DNA from: Brachycybe producta
Lineage: Eukaryota; Arthropoda; Diplopoda; Playtdesmida; Andrognathidae
DNA: 64,000 nt
NCBI GenBank assembly: GCA_036925085.1
Contig: JAUPFP010000049.1
Span: forward strand, 921,144-985,143
Direction of reading: 5' to 3'
The position numbers and the translations under genes are program-made. The notes beneath the pieces are model-generated. The model searched no databases. It saw nothing but the letters and a program-made list of their open reading frames with translations, and was not told the DNA's origin. Each line of letters begins with the position of its first letter. Within the stretch, counting starts at the first letter, position 1. Positions 49,309-59,879 of this stretch are shown in pieces.

Positions 49309-51446
49309 TGTTGTCATCGTTTGCTGCTGTTTATTCTTGTCCCAAAGGAACATCAAACTTTGAAATGCAAACCAGGAACTGTGATATACTTCTTCTTTCC
49401 ATATGCGAATAAAAAGAAGCGATAATAGAAGTGATATATGTTGCTCTAATTGAGAAAATATTACTATGGAAAGGACCTTGGAGGCCATCGGCTCCTCGTC
49501 GAAAGAATACCCAGAGCTGGGCAAAATGCATTTGAAACAATAGTTTGAATTCAATTAAAACATGTATTTCGATAACAAAACACAAGATACTTTCAAAAAC
49601 ATGTATTTCAGTATTTGCAATACAAATATAGGCAACCTTGTAAGATACATTTCAAAATATAAAATACAGCTTATATACTAATAAAATAAGTTTTTAAAAT
49701 ACATCATCATAAATTGAATGTAGAATCACGGAACTAGATGCCAAGTTCGTGTTATATTCCATGAAAACTACTTAGATCAATGCATAGTCATCCAACAATT
49801 AAACATACTGACTTTTTCCTCTCAATTCTCTCTTTCTTGCAGTTCCACTTTTGTTATGATTTGCACGGCTTTTGCTAGTTAACAATAGCTACTAAGGTGA
49901 CTGACGTGTCAGTCATTTATTTAATTTAGCCCGTAAGGTAGCTTTGAAAATGACAAGTTTGGTTGCACTAGTAGAAACATTGTAGGAGGCTAGTTGCTTC
50001 TATATTTTATGAACATCAGCACCCTTTGAAGACATTAGAACCAAAATAATAGCAGAACCATTGCGAGTATACTAGTGTCAAATTCTGCACTGTTTCAGTT
50101 TTCTGCGTCATTTTGGTTATTTCTAACATCGTTCTCCAGTCATCATTGTAGTTATTTAGAAGCAGAATAGAAAAAAAAACATGAATTTTATTTTAAAAAA
50201 TCCAAAAAAATGAAAAAATAGGATTTTTTATGCTTTTCTCGTCATGATTTCGAAAAAAGCAGTATTTACAATAAAATTAAAAATTTAAATATATATTACA
50301 TTTCATACGCAACACAAACACTAAATATGAACCAATGAAAGTTTTAAGAAACATGCCGTTTAATTATTTATTAACTTCGTAATTACAAATTATAATTATT
50401 AATTTAAAAGTTTCTAAAAAAACTTGTCATTTTAGTCATTTAAGTAACATTATACTAATATCTTATTTTTCCACTCTTAACACACTTAAAAATAACAAAT
50501 AATGAAGTCTCAATTTTTCTAAAAAATTTATTTTAAAAAATAAAACAGAATGTTATATTTTATTTTTAATTAAAAAAAATCTTTTGATATAAATCACGAG
50601 ATTATAATCAATACACCATGTCATGGCCACCACAAACGTTCCGGTAAACCTGTATGCACAGGTAGACCAGAGCGTGTAGATGATAAAACTAAGCTCTAAG
50701 CAGTTATTTTCACCTGCGCAGGCGACTGGAGCAAATATAAAAAAAATCATTCGATATGCATTCTTGCGTAGACAAACCGGAGCATGTGTATACCAGGTGC
50801 CGGGCCGTCGCAGACGGTAACAGAAAGTGTGAATAGTGACAGGCACGGTACACTACTGTTGTCAGATCGACTTACACAGGCCTGCCTGCACAGACAAACT
50901 TGAAAGGCTTATTGATCGGAACTTGTGGGTGCACAATGGTAGGCCGGTCGACCTGCACAGGCATCTGACAGGTTTACCAGAACGTTTGTGGTGGCCTTTA
51001 GTGACACTGTGTACTATTTAAATAGAAATACTCAGGATTGTCTTACCTGTACACATTGCACTAAATAAATATAGAAAACTGTATTTTCTAAAATTCAAAA
51101 ATGTATTTCCAATACAAAATAAATTGTATTGGGGACGTGTATTCCAAAATACATGTATTTGCATAATACCCAGCTTTGCGAATTCCCATTACTGCAATGA
51201 ATAAATACCTTTTCCTGTTTGTATGCTTTTCTTTAATTTCGCTTTCTCTCTTCGAAGAGATGTAAGTAACACCGACATTTTTTTTCGGCATTCCTGCCCT
51301 GTTGTTTGTAATTCAAAGCCTATCTCCTCCCAAGCAGATCTTTTACTAACTTTACTGTAATGTCTGGGATGTTTTCCATTCCACAACAACTCTTTTTCTC
51401 TGTATGCATCAACAAGACACAATGTGTTTTCCTCTGTCCACTCCAT
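49309..51446 (-). CDS. Duplicated MADF module (alternative 5' exons or truncated paralogue)
   Basis: Two exons: 51446-51209 (MEWTEENTLCLVDAYREK...WEEIGFELQT...LLTSLRREK) and 49394-49309 (EEVYHSSWFAFQSLMFLWDK). They are paralogous to exons 2 and 3 of the downstream MADF gene. Phase is 1 then 0, so the second exon could splice to the shared last exon at 48025 (phase 0). No own last exon is found before the downstream gene starts at 49005. Options: alternative promoter and N-terminus of one gene, or a paralogue that lost its 3' end. The Met replaces the Glu residue seen in the downstream copy, giving a direct start. A 1.8 kb intron holds a MITE. Confidence 0.65.
50625..50996. mobile_element. MITE with GGCCACCACAAACGTTC ends
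   Basis: GGCCACCACAAACGTTCCGG...AAACCTGT pairs with ACAGGTTTACCAGAACG...TTTGTGGTGGCC. Additional internal GACAAAC/ACAGGC inverted words. Lies in the intron of the upstream MADF module. Confidence 0.8.
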
Positions 51447-52839
51447 ACTAAATGGTATAATTATAAAATAATACAAATGTAATCAATTTGCTGAAATTGA
51501 TTTAAAACTGCATGGCTCTGGCTAAATTGATAAAATGTATTTGAGTTTGAATAATTGCAATTCAAGCAGCGCAGGGTGTTTCCAACAAATTACTAAAACT
51601 TATTATTACTTGCGCACGGGGGTGTCACAAACTTTCGTAGGCCTACGACTTTTCAAAATTCAACCGCATTTTGTGGTTTTTTGCACTATGCCCTGCAAAG
51701 TTGCGGGCAACGTACCGCTAGTCGTGCCTTACAAATTGGCGGAAAAACTATACTTTGCCTAAACTGATGAAATGTACGAAAAATAACAAAAAAATACATG
51801 ATATACTTCAAATAAAATTGTTGATACCGGCAAAAAATGGAATTTGCGTGAACTAATGAAATAATTTAATGAATGGAAAATAATGAAGTGCTTCAAAATG
51901 AAATTGACAGTACAGTAGTGTAACAAACGAAAGTTACGTAGTTACGCCTAAATATAAGCCATAGCCACCTACAATACCGCCCCATTGAAGGGTGGGGGGC
52001 TAGGTATAAGCTCAATAATTGACCATATGCACAAACAGCGCCTCTAGTAGTATATACCGAAAATACGGCTGCTTAATCATAGCCTCCTATAGATACTATA
52101 GAATACTATAGCGTAAAATAAAACAAAGTCAAAAATCAATATACTAATTTCTAAAAAAATTTTTTCACATCAACTGCGGTTTTATTTTTCTTGGCATGTA
52201 AAAAATAACTGTCGCTTCTAAATTCGACGAAGTGAAAGCAACCCCACGCAACCTACGCACCTGAATTCCCATAGAATTCCATGTTAACGATTTTAGACTA
52301 TAAGAACCGTCCCTTGGCTTACTTGCTAGAGGCGCTGTTTAAGCAAATAGTCAAATTGACCATTTATTCTTTCAAACCTTGTGTAACCACGCTCCGTACA
52401 GTGCACGCGTATCAACTCTTAAATTCCACCAAAATAAAACGCGTATTTGTTCATGTTAAGCACCGTTTAAGCCACGTCCACGCCTAATTAGATTGCGTTA
52501 CGTAACGCGGTGCAGCACGTTACGTGCAAGTGGTTACGTGGATTTGTTCCAAGTCTTACACACTCTAGTGATGGGCGATTTCGATTCGATATTTTGATAT
52601 ATCGATACTTTTTAAAATATCGAATATCGAAATTTTTAACTCAAGTTACTCAACTTTCTGAAAGAAAGCTGTTATGGAAGCCCGTTTGGGACATTTCGCG
52701 CTCAATAATATTGTGCACAGCACAGTGCACACACACACACACACACAATAATACTGTGCACAAACATTGATTAAAATGTCCCAATTGGAGCACCAGTGAG
52801 AAAGAAGTAATTTAGTAAACGTGCACAATACCTTATTGG
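51447..52839. other. Intergenic repeats right of the MADF module
   Basis: No gene. At 52567-52640 a TAGTGATGGGCGAT terminus with ATCGATA-rich sequence; at 52672-52790 a repeat with CCCGTTTGGGACATTTCGC and an (AC)n run at 52728-52747, shared with 22725 and 55290-55385. Confidence 0.5.
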
Positions 52840-53732
52840 CAGTGGCGTAGCTAGGCTTGGTTGCGCCCCCCCCCCCGCCGCGTAAAACTTTGCGCCCCCC
52901 CGGGCTGCTTAAAACGTTGCGCTCCCTTTAAGTCCCCCTCCACTTAGCCTCATACTGGGAGGAGGTGCTATTTTGATGAACGGCGGATCAGTAAGAACAG
53001 TCGGAAGGTTAGGTTTAGTAAAATGAAGCTTGTTGCAGGGGGCCTGGGGGGCGCAGCCCCCCATTTTTTTAGCGTTATTAAATCAAATTTGTCCATTTTT
53101 CCGACCGTTCCTCCCATTGAACAAATTACAGAACAGTCGGAACAATGGACTAATTTGATTTAATAATTCTTTTAAAAAAAAGTCGGGGTCTGCGCCCCCC
53201 CCCCCCCCAGACTCCCTGCAACAACTTAATTTTACTAAACCAAACCTTCGGACTGCTCCTACTATTTTTCCGACTGTTCGTACCGTTGTTCGGACCTTTC
53301 CGCTGTTCATCAAAATAGTACCCTCCTATCAAAATCTCTAAGCACAATAAACGAAATGAAAGTCGATTTATATTTGAAAATAACTGAATAAATTAAGCGA
53401 GTGATTAGGAATCACTTGCTTAATTTATTCAATTATTTTTGAAAATACATCGACTTTCATTTTGTTTTTTGCGTCTCCAAACTTCCTGCGCCCCCCCCCC
53501 CCCCCCCCCCCCGCAGTTGCGGGTCTGGTGGGTCCCTAGCTACGCCACTGCCCGCCCCTCCCATGAATATTTACTAGTGCAACTATGTAGTTTTTAAAAG
53601 TAAATATTAAATGAAAGTCGATTTATTTTCGAAAATAAATCGACTTTCATTTTGTTTTTTGCGCCCCCAAACCTGCTGCGCCCCCCCCCCCCCCGCAGTT
53701 GCGGGTCCTGCGGGTGCCTAGCTACGCCAGTG
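52840..53732. mobile_element. hAT-like element with perfect CTTATTGG target duplication
   Basis: CTTATTGG at 52832-52839 and 53733-53740 flanks CAGTGGCGTAGCTAGG at the left and CCTAGCTACGCCAGTG at the right. A second, internal terminus CCTAGCTACGCCACTG ends at about 53551, followed by a repeat of the last 180 bp, so the right end was duplicated. The interior has a large hairpin (arms about 52958-53064 and 53192-53326) and C runs of up to 22 bases (53491-53512). No transposase ORF. Non-autonomous. Confidence 0.9.
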
Positions 53733-54234
53733 CTTATTGGTCGAGAGAAATGGGGTGGGGTTTTCCTGCTTGAAAGACACTGCCCAGAATGACGACACAG
53801 GATGTCCCCCTGTTTTGGCTGCTTTTCATATATAAAAAAAAATTTTAGATTACAACACTCTTTATGATGTCGTTTATGCAAGGATACTACATAATAGGAT
53901 GAAACACTTTGCCCCTTATAAACTGGAGTCTATATGTACATATACTCGGTTTTTTGGTCCCCTTAGTGACGTCATTTTTCGCACCATCTTTCAACAGGTC
54001 CTACTATTTTTAGCTATTTTTTTTTTTTACAAAGGACTATGCAAATCAATAGAATAACATACAAATAAATAATTATAATTTCGCTATTTTAGTTATTTTA
54101 AAAATACACATACATTTACAATATTATTAATGCAATAAATTAAATAGTTTCAGAAAATAAACAATTATATTTTAGTTTCACAATTATTGTAAAGCAAAAA
54201 TGTAATAATTTATACTAAATATATACACTAATGT

Positions 54235-55280
54235 ATTATAATGTAGGCCTATACATAAATGTATTAGAACTAGGGTTTGCAAAAATCACAAAGATTATCA
54301 ATCCCAGGATTCTGGATTGCATAGTAATCCAAATCCCGGAATTAAACATTTTCTAAAAGAAAAGTTGACAACGGGAAAGTATAATACATTTATTTGTATT
54401 TTTTTCTATATCGTAATACAAACTCGAAATAATACGTATTTAAATTTATTTATTTAGGTAAGCGTAACAACTACATAGTAATTGAAAACAATCCATGTAT
54501 ATGTATATGTATACAGTAGCTATATTGCAGGCAAAAATCACGAACATGTTTGGGACTCCTAAACATGTTCGTAATTTTTGTGTTGTTTTTTGCTTAAACT
54601 TTTTAACTTAAAAAGTCAATTTTAAATTTTTGAAAAACAAATTAACCATAGAAAAAAATAAGAATTCTTTCTTGTTAATATCTTTAAAAATAAACTTTTT
54701 ACAAACAAGAATTTTAACCCATAAGAATTTTAACAATAAATGTATTTAAGATTATTTCAGCAATTTAAAAGCATTAAAATTTAACACACACTACTGAGAT
54801 TTGAACCAATGAACACCAGTTCAGAAGGCAGTGATGTTAAGCCCACAGCAGAACTGACAAACGCTACAGCAGGTCTACTAAATTATACTTAGGAACCTGC
54901 CCAACCTTGAATGTTTCCTAAAACAAAATGAAAAAAATTCAGCCAAAGTAGCTGGAGCCACCATCTCCTTTAAAAAAATTTTTTGCCAAAAAGCAAAAAC
55001 TTTTTTTGGAGGTTTTTTTGGATACATGGATTGTTTTTGAATTACTATGTAGTTACGCTTTCCTAAATAAATAAATTTAAATACGTATTATTTCGAGTTT
55101 GTATTACGATAAAAAATACAAATAAATGGATTAGACTTTCTCGTTGTCAACTTTTCTTTTAGAATACGTTTAATCCCAGGATTTGGATTACCATGCAATC
55201 CCGAATTCTGGGATTAATAATCTTCATGATTTTTGCAAACCCTAGTTGTAATACATTTATATATAGGCCTACATTATAAT
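54235..55280. mobile_element. Large foldback element carrying an internal repeat
   Basis: About 260-bp inverted arms: ATTATAATGTAGGCCTATA ... ACTAGGGTTTGCAAAAATCA ... ATTGAAAACAATCCATGTAT, repeated inversely from 55020 to 55280. The central part (about 54600-55010) is the intact version of the repeat split at 23940/25129. The terminal ATTATAAT is itself palindromic, so target duplication cannot be judged. Confidence 0.8.
54746..54749. other. Unfilled TTAA site matching the copy B insertion
   Basis: Local sequence TGTATTTAAGATTATTTCAG is the inverse of the junctions around 24211 and 25128 with the element and one TTAA removed. It fixes the element boundaries by comparison rather than by motif alone. 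Confidence 0.85.
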
Positions 55281-55669
55281 AATTGGGACATTTTAATCGA
55301 TGTATGTGCACAATATTATTGAGCGCGTACGCAATATTATTGAACGTAAATTATTGTGCGATTGTCCCAAACGGGCTTCCATAGATATCGCCCCTCACTA
55401 TACCATAGCCTATAGAAGGCTATGACTATACGCAGTTAACACAGCTTAGCGGCGACTAATTTGTATATATTAGCTGCTAATTAGTTAGCCGATGTCTAAA
55501 CGTTGATAGTATATTTTTTTTAAATTTATTTAATTAAATATAAATAATAAATTTATTTGTTTTTGAAGTCCAAGTTTATGTCAATTTTATAAAAATTTAC
55601 TTCCAAATAAAATTGAATTGTCGTTATAATAGAAAATATCGAAGCGTCAAAGACTAGCAGCTAAAAAAA

Positions 55670-55829
55670 ATAAAAACGTAGCCGCCGCCAACACTTTTAC
55701 TCATTCGTTTACTGGCGGAGCACGTTGAACACGCGGTCTTGCTTTTTGTCTCCCGTGAAACGTAGTTTTCATTTACTGCGTAGAGGAGAAACATTTAAAC
55801 ATCGTTAATTTCACATTTTCAGAAGCAAA
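55670..55829 (+). promoter_or_regulatory. Probable SNU13 promoter and 5' UTR
   Basis: A GC-richer patch (CGTAGCCGCCGCC, GCACGTTGAACACGCGGTC) before the start codon. Includes pyrimidine-rich GGTCTTGCTTTTTGTCTCCC, a possible TOP-like start. No TATA box. Motif-based guess. Confidence 0.35.
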
Positions 55830-56414
55830 ATGGTAAGGATCGTTGTATATCTTATGCATGAAAATTACAATAAGTAGAATTTATGGGTTTTTAATGTGTT
55901 TTTTTTAGACAGAGGAAGTGAATCCGAAAGCGTATCCATTGGCTGATGCCGCCCTAACTACCAAAATATTGAATCTAATTCAACAGGCGGCCAACTACAA
56001 ACAAATAAGAAAAGGAGCAAACGAAGGTATTGAGATTAGGAGGCAATTAAAAAAGCTATAAAATAAAAGGGATTTGTGTTTTACAGCAACAAAGACGTTG
56101 AATCGTGGTTTGTCCGAGTTCATTGTAATGGCTGCAGATGCGGAACCGCTGGAAATTTTACTTCATTTGCCACTTTTGTGCGAAGATAAGGTACGGAAAC
56201 GAATAAGTAACGATATGTAGCTAGTTTAATCTATAAAAAAACATTTTTTTTTCAGAACGTTCCTTATGTTTTTGTTCGCTCCAAACAAGCTCTTGGAAGA
56301 GCTTGTGGTGTTTCGCGACCCGTTATTTCGTGCAGCATTACAGTAAATGAAGGGTCGCAGTTAAAACAACAAATTCAGTCATTGCAGCAAGAAATCGAGA
56401 AGCTGTTGATTTGA
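55830..56414 (+). CDS. SNU13: NHP2-like protein 1 / SNU13 (15.5K), L7Ae family
   Basis: Four exons: 55830-55832 (only the ATG), 55909-56026, 56087-56190, 56256-56414 (TGA); 384 nt, 127 residues, one fewer than human. SNU13 binds kink-turns in U4 snRNA and box C/D snoRNAs, nucleating both RNPs in the nucleus. Seen: [36 protein letters not shown] (RNA-binding), [60 protein letters not shown]. Near-complete family match. The ATG-only first coding exon agrees with the human gene, as I recall it. Introns of 60-76 nt. Confidence 0.98.
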
Positions 56415-56517
56415 ATCTTTCATATTTTTTTTTTTTGCACTTTTTCATTTACCGATTTAATTATAATATTAAATCAAATGTTTCATTTTTATGTTTTCGT
56501 TATTTGATTGTGCGATA

Positions 56518-56523
56518 AATAAA
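56518..56523 (+). terminator. SNU13 polyadenylation signal
   Basis: AATAAA 104 bases after the stop, followed by a GTGG/T-rich stretch. Confidence 0.7.
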
Positions 56524-57390
56524 GAGTGGTGGAATTTCCATTTTTTTCTTCTTCTGAAAATAGGCTTTTATTTTCGTTATTTTTTTTTGGAAATAATCGG
56601 TATTTTAAAATGTTTTAAAAGGTAGACGAAGGTGGACGAAAGAAAGAAAAGTATTCATCCGCGTGAGATGAAGTTCAATCGGAGTGCTCTGAGCTAACAC
56701 CGAATTAATTTTGAATGTTTTTAGGTGATGATTGTTGGCTCCGAGTGCACCGAGCATAAAGAAATGTTTCTTTTTAGCATCTGTTTTTCTTGGTAGTGAC
56801 GCAATTTCATTTCTGCTAGAAACTGCGCCGGAGGAAGATGGAATGTTTGTTTTTGGTGAGTTTTGTTTGTTATTATTTACTATTTATTGAGTTTGTTTTC
56901 ATTCAATTTGTGAATTTTTATAATATAATATGGTGACCATGATGTTGAGGCGTGATAATGAAGAGTGTAATAACTTGTAATGAGACAAAAAACGCTTGTT
57001 TTGTTGTATCGATGTTAATTTTGGCGCCATAAAATGGCTGCTTGTTTTTTCTTGACGCGATTAGAGCTCGTATCTTCTAGTAATCTAGTAGCTGTTTCAT
57101 TGCGCAGATAATGATGATGTTGATTTAAAAAAAAGTTAATTTGGCGCCTTTATTGTAAATACGACTAGGTAAATAGCCTTATTATTATTACTTTATTTTT
57201 TTTTATATGTAAAACGAAGCTCTGTATTCAAAGTTAGATACATTATTAATTAGCTGTTCATGAAGTTCAGTTTCTTTTCTTTCGGATGATCTCAAAAGGT
57301 CAATTTTTAGACTAAAACGGCCAAGATGCAATTTTTACTGTCAAATAACAGCTTTGACCTTTAAAAAATCCAAGTGGCGCTCTGACAAGA

Positions 57391-57694
57391 ATGAACGAAT
57401 CCTAAATTTTCTCGAATCCAAATCCTAAAAGGTTCTCGAATGTCTCGAATCCTTCATATAAAAATCTTGTGCTATTCATTGATATTGATATTGGTGATCC
57501 GCGTTGGAACAATCGCCGTTTTTTTTTTGTTAGTGCACGCTTCTATTGGATGTCAATGGAGTTAAAACTAATTTTCCCAAGGTTTTTAGTAATTTTTTTG
57601 GGTTAGGATTCGAAAGACGAAAAAAGCGCGAAGATTCGAGTTTTCGAATCTCGAATATTTTTCAAGCTTCGAGGATTCGAATGGCCCATCCCTA
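57391..57694. mobile_element. hAT-like MITE rich in TTCGAAT, copy 1
   Basis: Right end CGAATGGCCCATCCCTA; interior GCGCGAAGATTCGAGTTTTC. The inverse-oriented relative lies at 61054-61419, whose ends are TAGGGATGGGCCATTCGAAT and GGATTCGTCCCAACTA. The left boundary of this copy is approximate. Confidence 0.6.
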
Positions 57695-58813
57695 ATTTTT
57701 TTATTTAAAAAAAAAAAGATTTAAATCACGATTCAAATTTAAATATACATATGTTACTATCAATCTGCGGAATCAGTCAATCTGCTACAACAACCAACCT
57801 GCTAGTGAATCTGCAAAAATCAACATTTAAAATCTATTGAATTTTCCAGATTCACTAGCAGTTTGGTGGTTTTGCAGATTACCTAGGCAATTTGCAGATT
57901 GACTAACATACACAGTATATTACATTATTACACGCACAACACACACAAAGTTTTAAGAAGTGTGCCATTTGATTGTTAATGAACTTTATAATTGCAAATT
58001 ATTCATTTATGTTTATAGTAATTTACAAATTTAGCTTTAGTTTTGAATATCTTATTTTCTAGCTGATAACATAGATCAACTAACGACTAATAAATAGCAA
58101 AAGTCTCAATTTACCTAATTTTTTTAATAAAAAATTGATTTTTTTAATAAAAAATTTATTTTTTTAAAAATCTCTTTTAAATAATTTGTTTTAAATCGCG
58201 ATTTAAATCAATCCACCCTGCTCTCAAGCCACAACTTTTACTCCTTAAGAACGATAAATGTATTGCAAACAAAACTTACCTCACGACTCTCTTAAGTAGG
58301 CTCTCAAACCTAAATTTTGACCCTCCATCCAGTCTGGGCCTGTGTGAAGTCCTCGGTTAATTAAAAAAGCCTAAAAAAAGGCCTAAGCCGGGCCTCTCTT
58401 AATTGTGTAACATAAATTTGTGTTTACCAAAATTTAACAGCTGCTTAAATTTCAAACATGTTTGCATGTTTGATGCTAAACTGAAGTAATGCTGCTAATT
58501 TTTGGGGCTCGCTTTGCTCGCCACTAGAAAAAAATATATTTCGGGAAGGGGGTCAATTGCTGATTTCGAATATTGCCGATCTGTGATTTTGTATCCAGTA
58601 CGTGCCTAAATGTAGGAGGCAAAAAAAGCACAGTATTTTTTGGCACCATCTCTAACTTGTAAATTAATAATAAAAAACGCTTAAATTTGAAAATGCTACT
58701 TTATTTTGTAAAGTTAGAACTTAGAATCATAAATCCAAAAGGCCCATCTGTGCCAGCATCTGAAAAGATAATTTTTTTTTTGCAGATGCAGAGCAATAAT
58801 TGCCACCCTAATG

Positions 58814-59245
58814 GCGCAGTCACACTAGGCTGGTTTCCCAGCCACTGCATGTTGCTGCTGGCTGGTTGCAGCGCTCTAGCAGCATAGTCTGAACTGCTAC
58901 TATCAGCTGCTTTCTCCAGCGGCTAGTGATTTTAACAGCGGCTGGTGAAGTTGGACATATCCAACTTTAGCAGCTACCAGCTGGTCATGTGACTCCCTTC
59001 CTGCTGCTGCCATCTAGTGTGAACTTTTTGTTGCTAGTAGTGGCACTAGTGGTAGTTGAAACTCCACTGCTTGGGTTGGTTGTTGTTAAGAGTTTGTGTT
59101 TTTGCAAGACGGTGATTGGATGACTTGCACTGCTAATACCAGCAGTGACTGGACAAGTGTGAACCCAAAGCAGCTGCTGCTTGCTGTTGCTGCTAATAGC
59201 CAGCAGCAACCAGCGAATTGTAAACCAGCCTAGTGTGACTGCCGC
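58814..59245. mobile_element. MITE dense in CAGCTG/GCTGCTG motifs
   Basis: Ends GCGCAGTCACACTAGGCTGG and (inverse) GCGGCAGTCACACTAGGCTGG. The 430-bp interior is packed with GCTGCTG, CAGCTG, CAGCAG and AGCTGGT words forming many short hairpins. No ORF of note. The flanks carry CTAATG and TTAATG. Confidence 0.8.
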
Positions 59246-59879
59246 TTTAATGTTGCAATGTTGACTGGTTTACAAAGTTCCTTTCTTGTCCAGAATATTA
59301 TAGATTGAGATACATGAGACTGTTCCGCAGCATTTTCATTTGCCGCCACTACATTTGCTGCTTTTTCTTTGTGTTTATTGTTATTGCATGGCCATGGCTT
59401 TTGAAAATGTTTCTGAGTGATAAATTTACCTTTTTATTTTCGTAATATATATATATATATATTTTTTAAATTATCACTTTGAAATTCTTAACAATATAAT
59501 CAATTGAAATAATCATGTTGGTTATAAAACAGAGACAGAGAACCCCTTCCCCCTCGTTCTCTCATAATTTGGCCCAGACAGAAGTCCAACTTATATAATT
59601 ATATGCCTAATCACGCTTAGCGGTTCTAGTGAGCTGTAATTTCAAAGCATTGATGCGTTTTTCACGCCCGAATTTCATTGAAACAGCAATAATAATAAAT
59701 TAATAATAGACTCAAATAAGGCACACGAAATCTTGTCAATTATTTATTGATTTACAATTGATAAATTATTCACAGTGGATTTTCTATATGGAAACTTTTT
59801 AGCTTAAATCAATAGTTTTAATATGTGTGCACGTTTCGTTGCCCCCAATTTTTATTTAAAAACTAAAGTTGTACTGTTA

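Larger units (their letters stand above)
56524..59879. other. Intergenic region with repeats
   Basis: No gene recognised. Contains the TTCGAAT-rich element at about 57391-57694, a CAGCTG-rich MITE at 58814-59245, and an inverted CTGCAAA/GATTCACTAGCA repeat at 57800-57910. Near 56840 an ATG followed by GTGAGT could be a first exon of something beyond, but nothing supports it. Confidence 0.5.

Noticed and set aside
56630-56780. Possible box C/D snoRNA (GTGATGATT with CTGA nearby) after SNU13
   Set aside because: The CTGA lies upstream of the GTGATGA, the wrong order, and no terminal stem is visible.
56840-56860. ATG followed by GTGAGT, a candidate first coding exon
   Set aside because: Six codons only and no downstream partner exon found.
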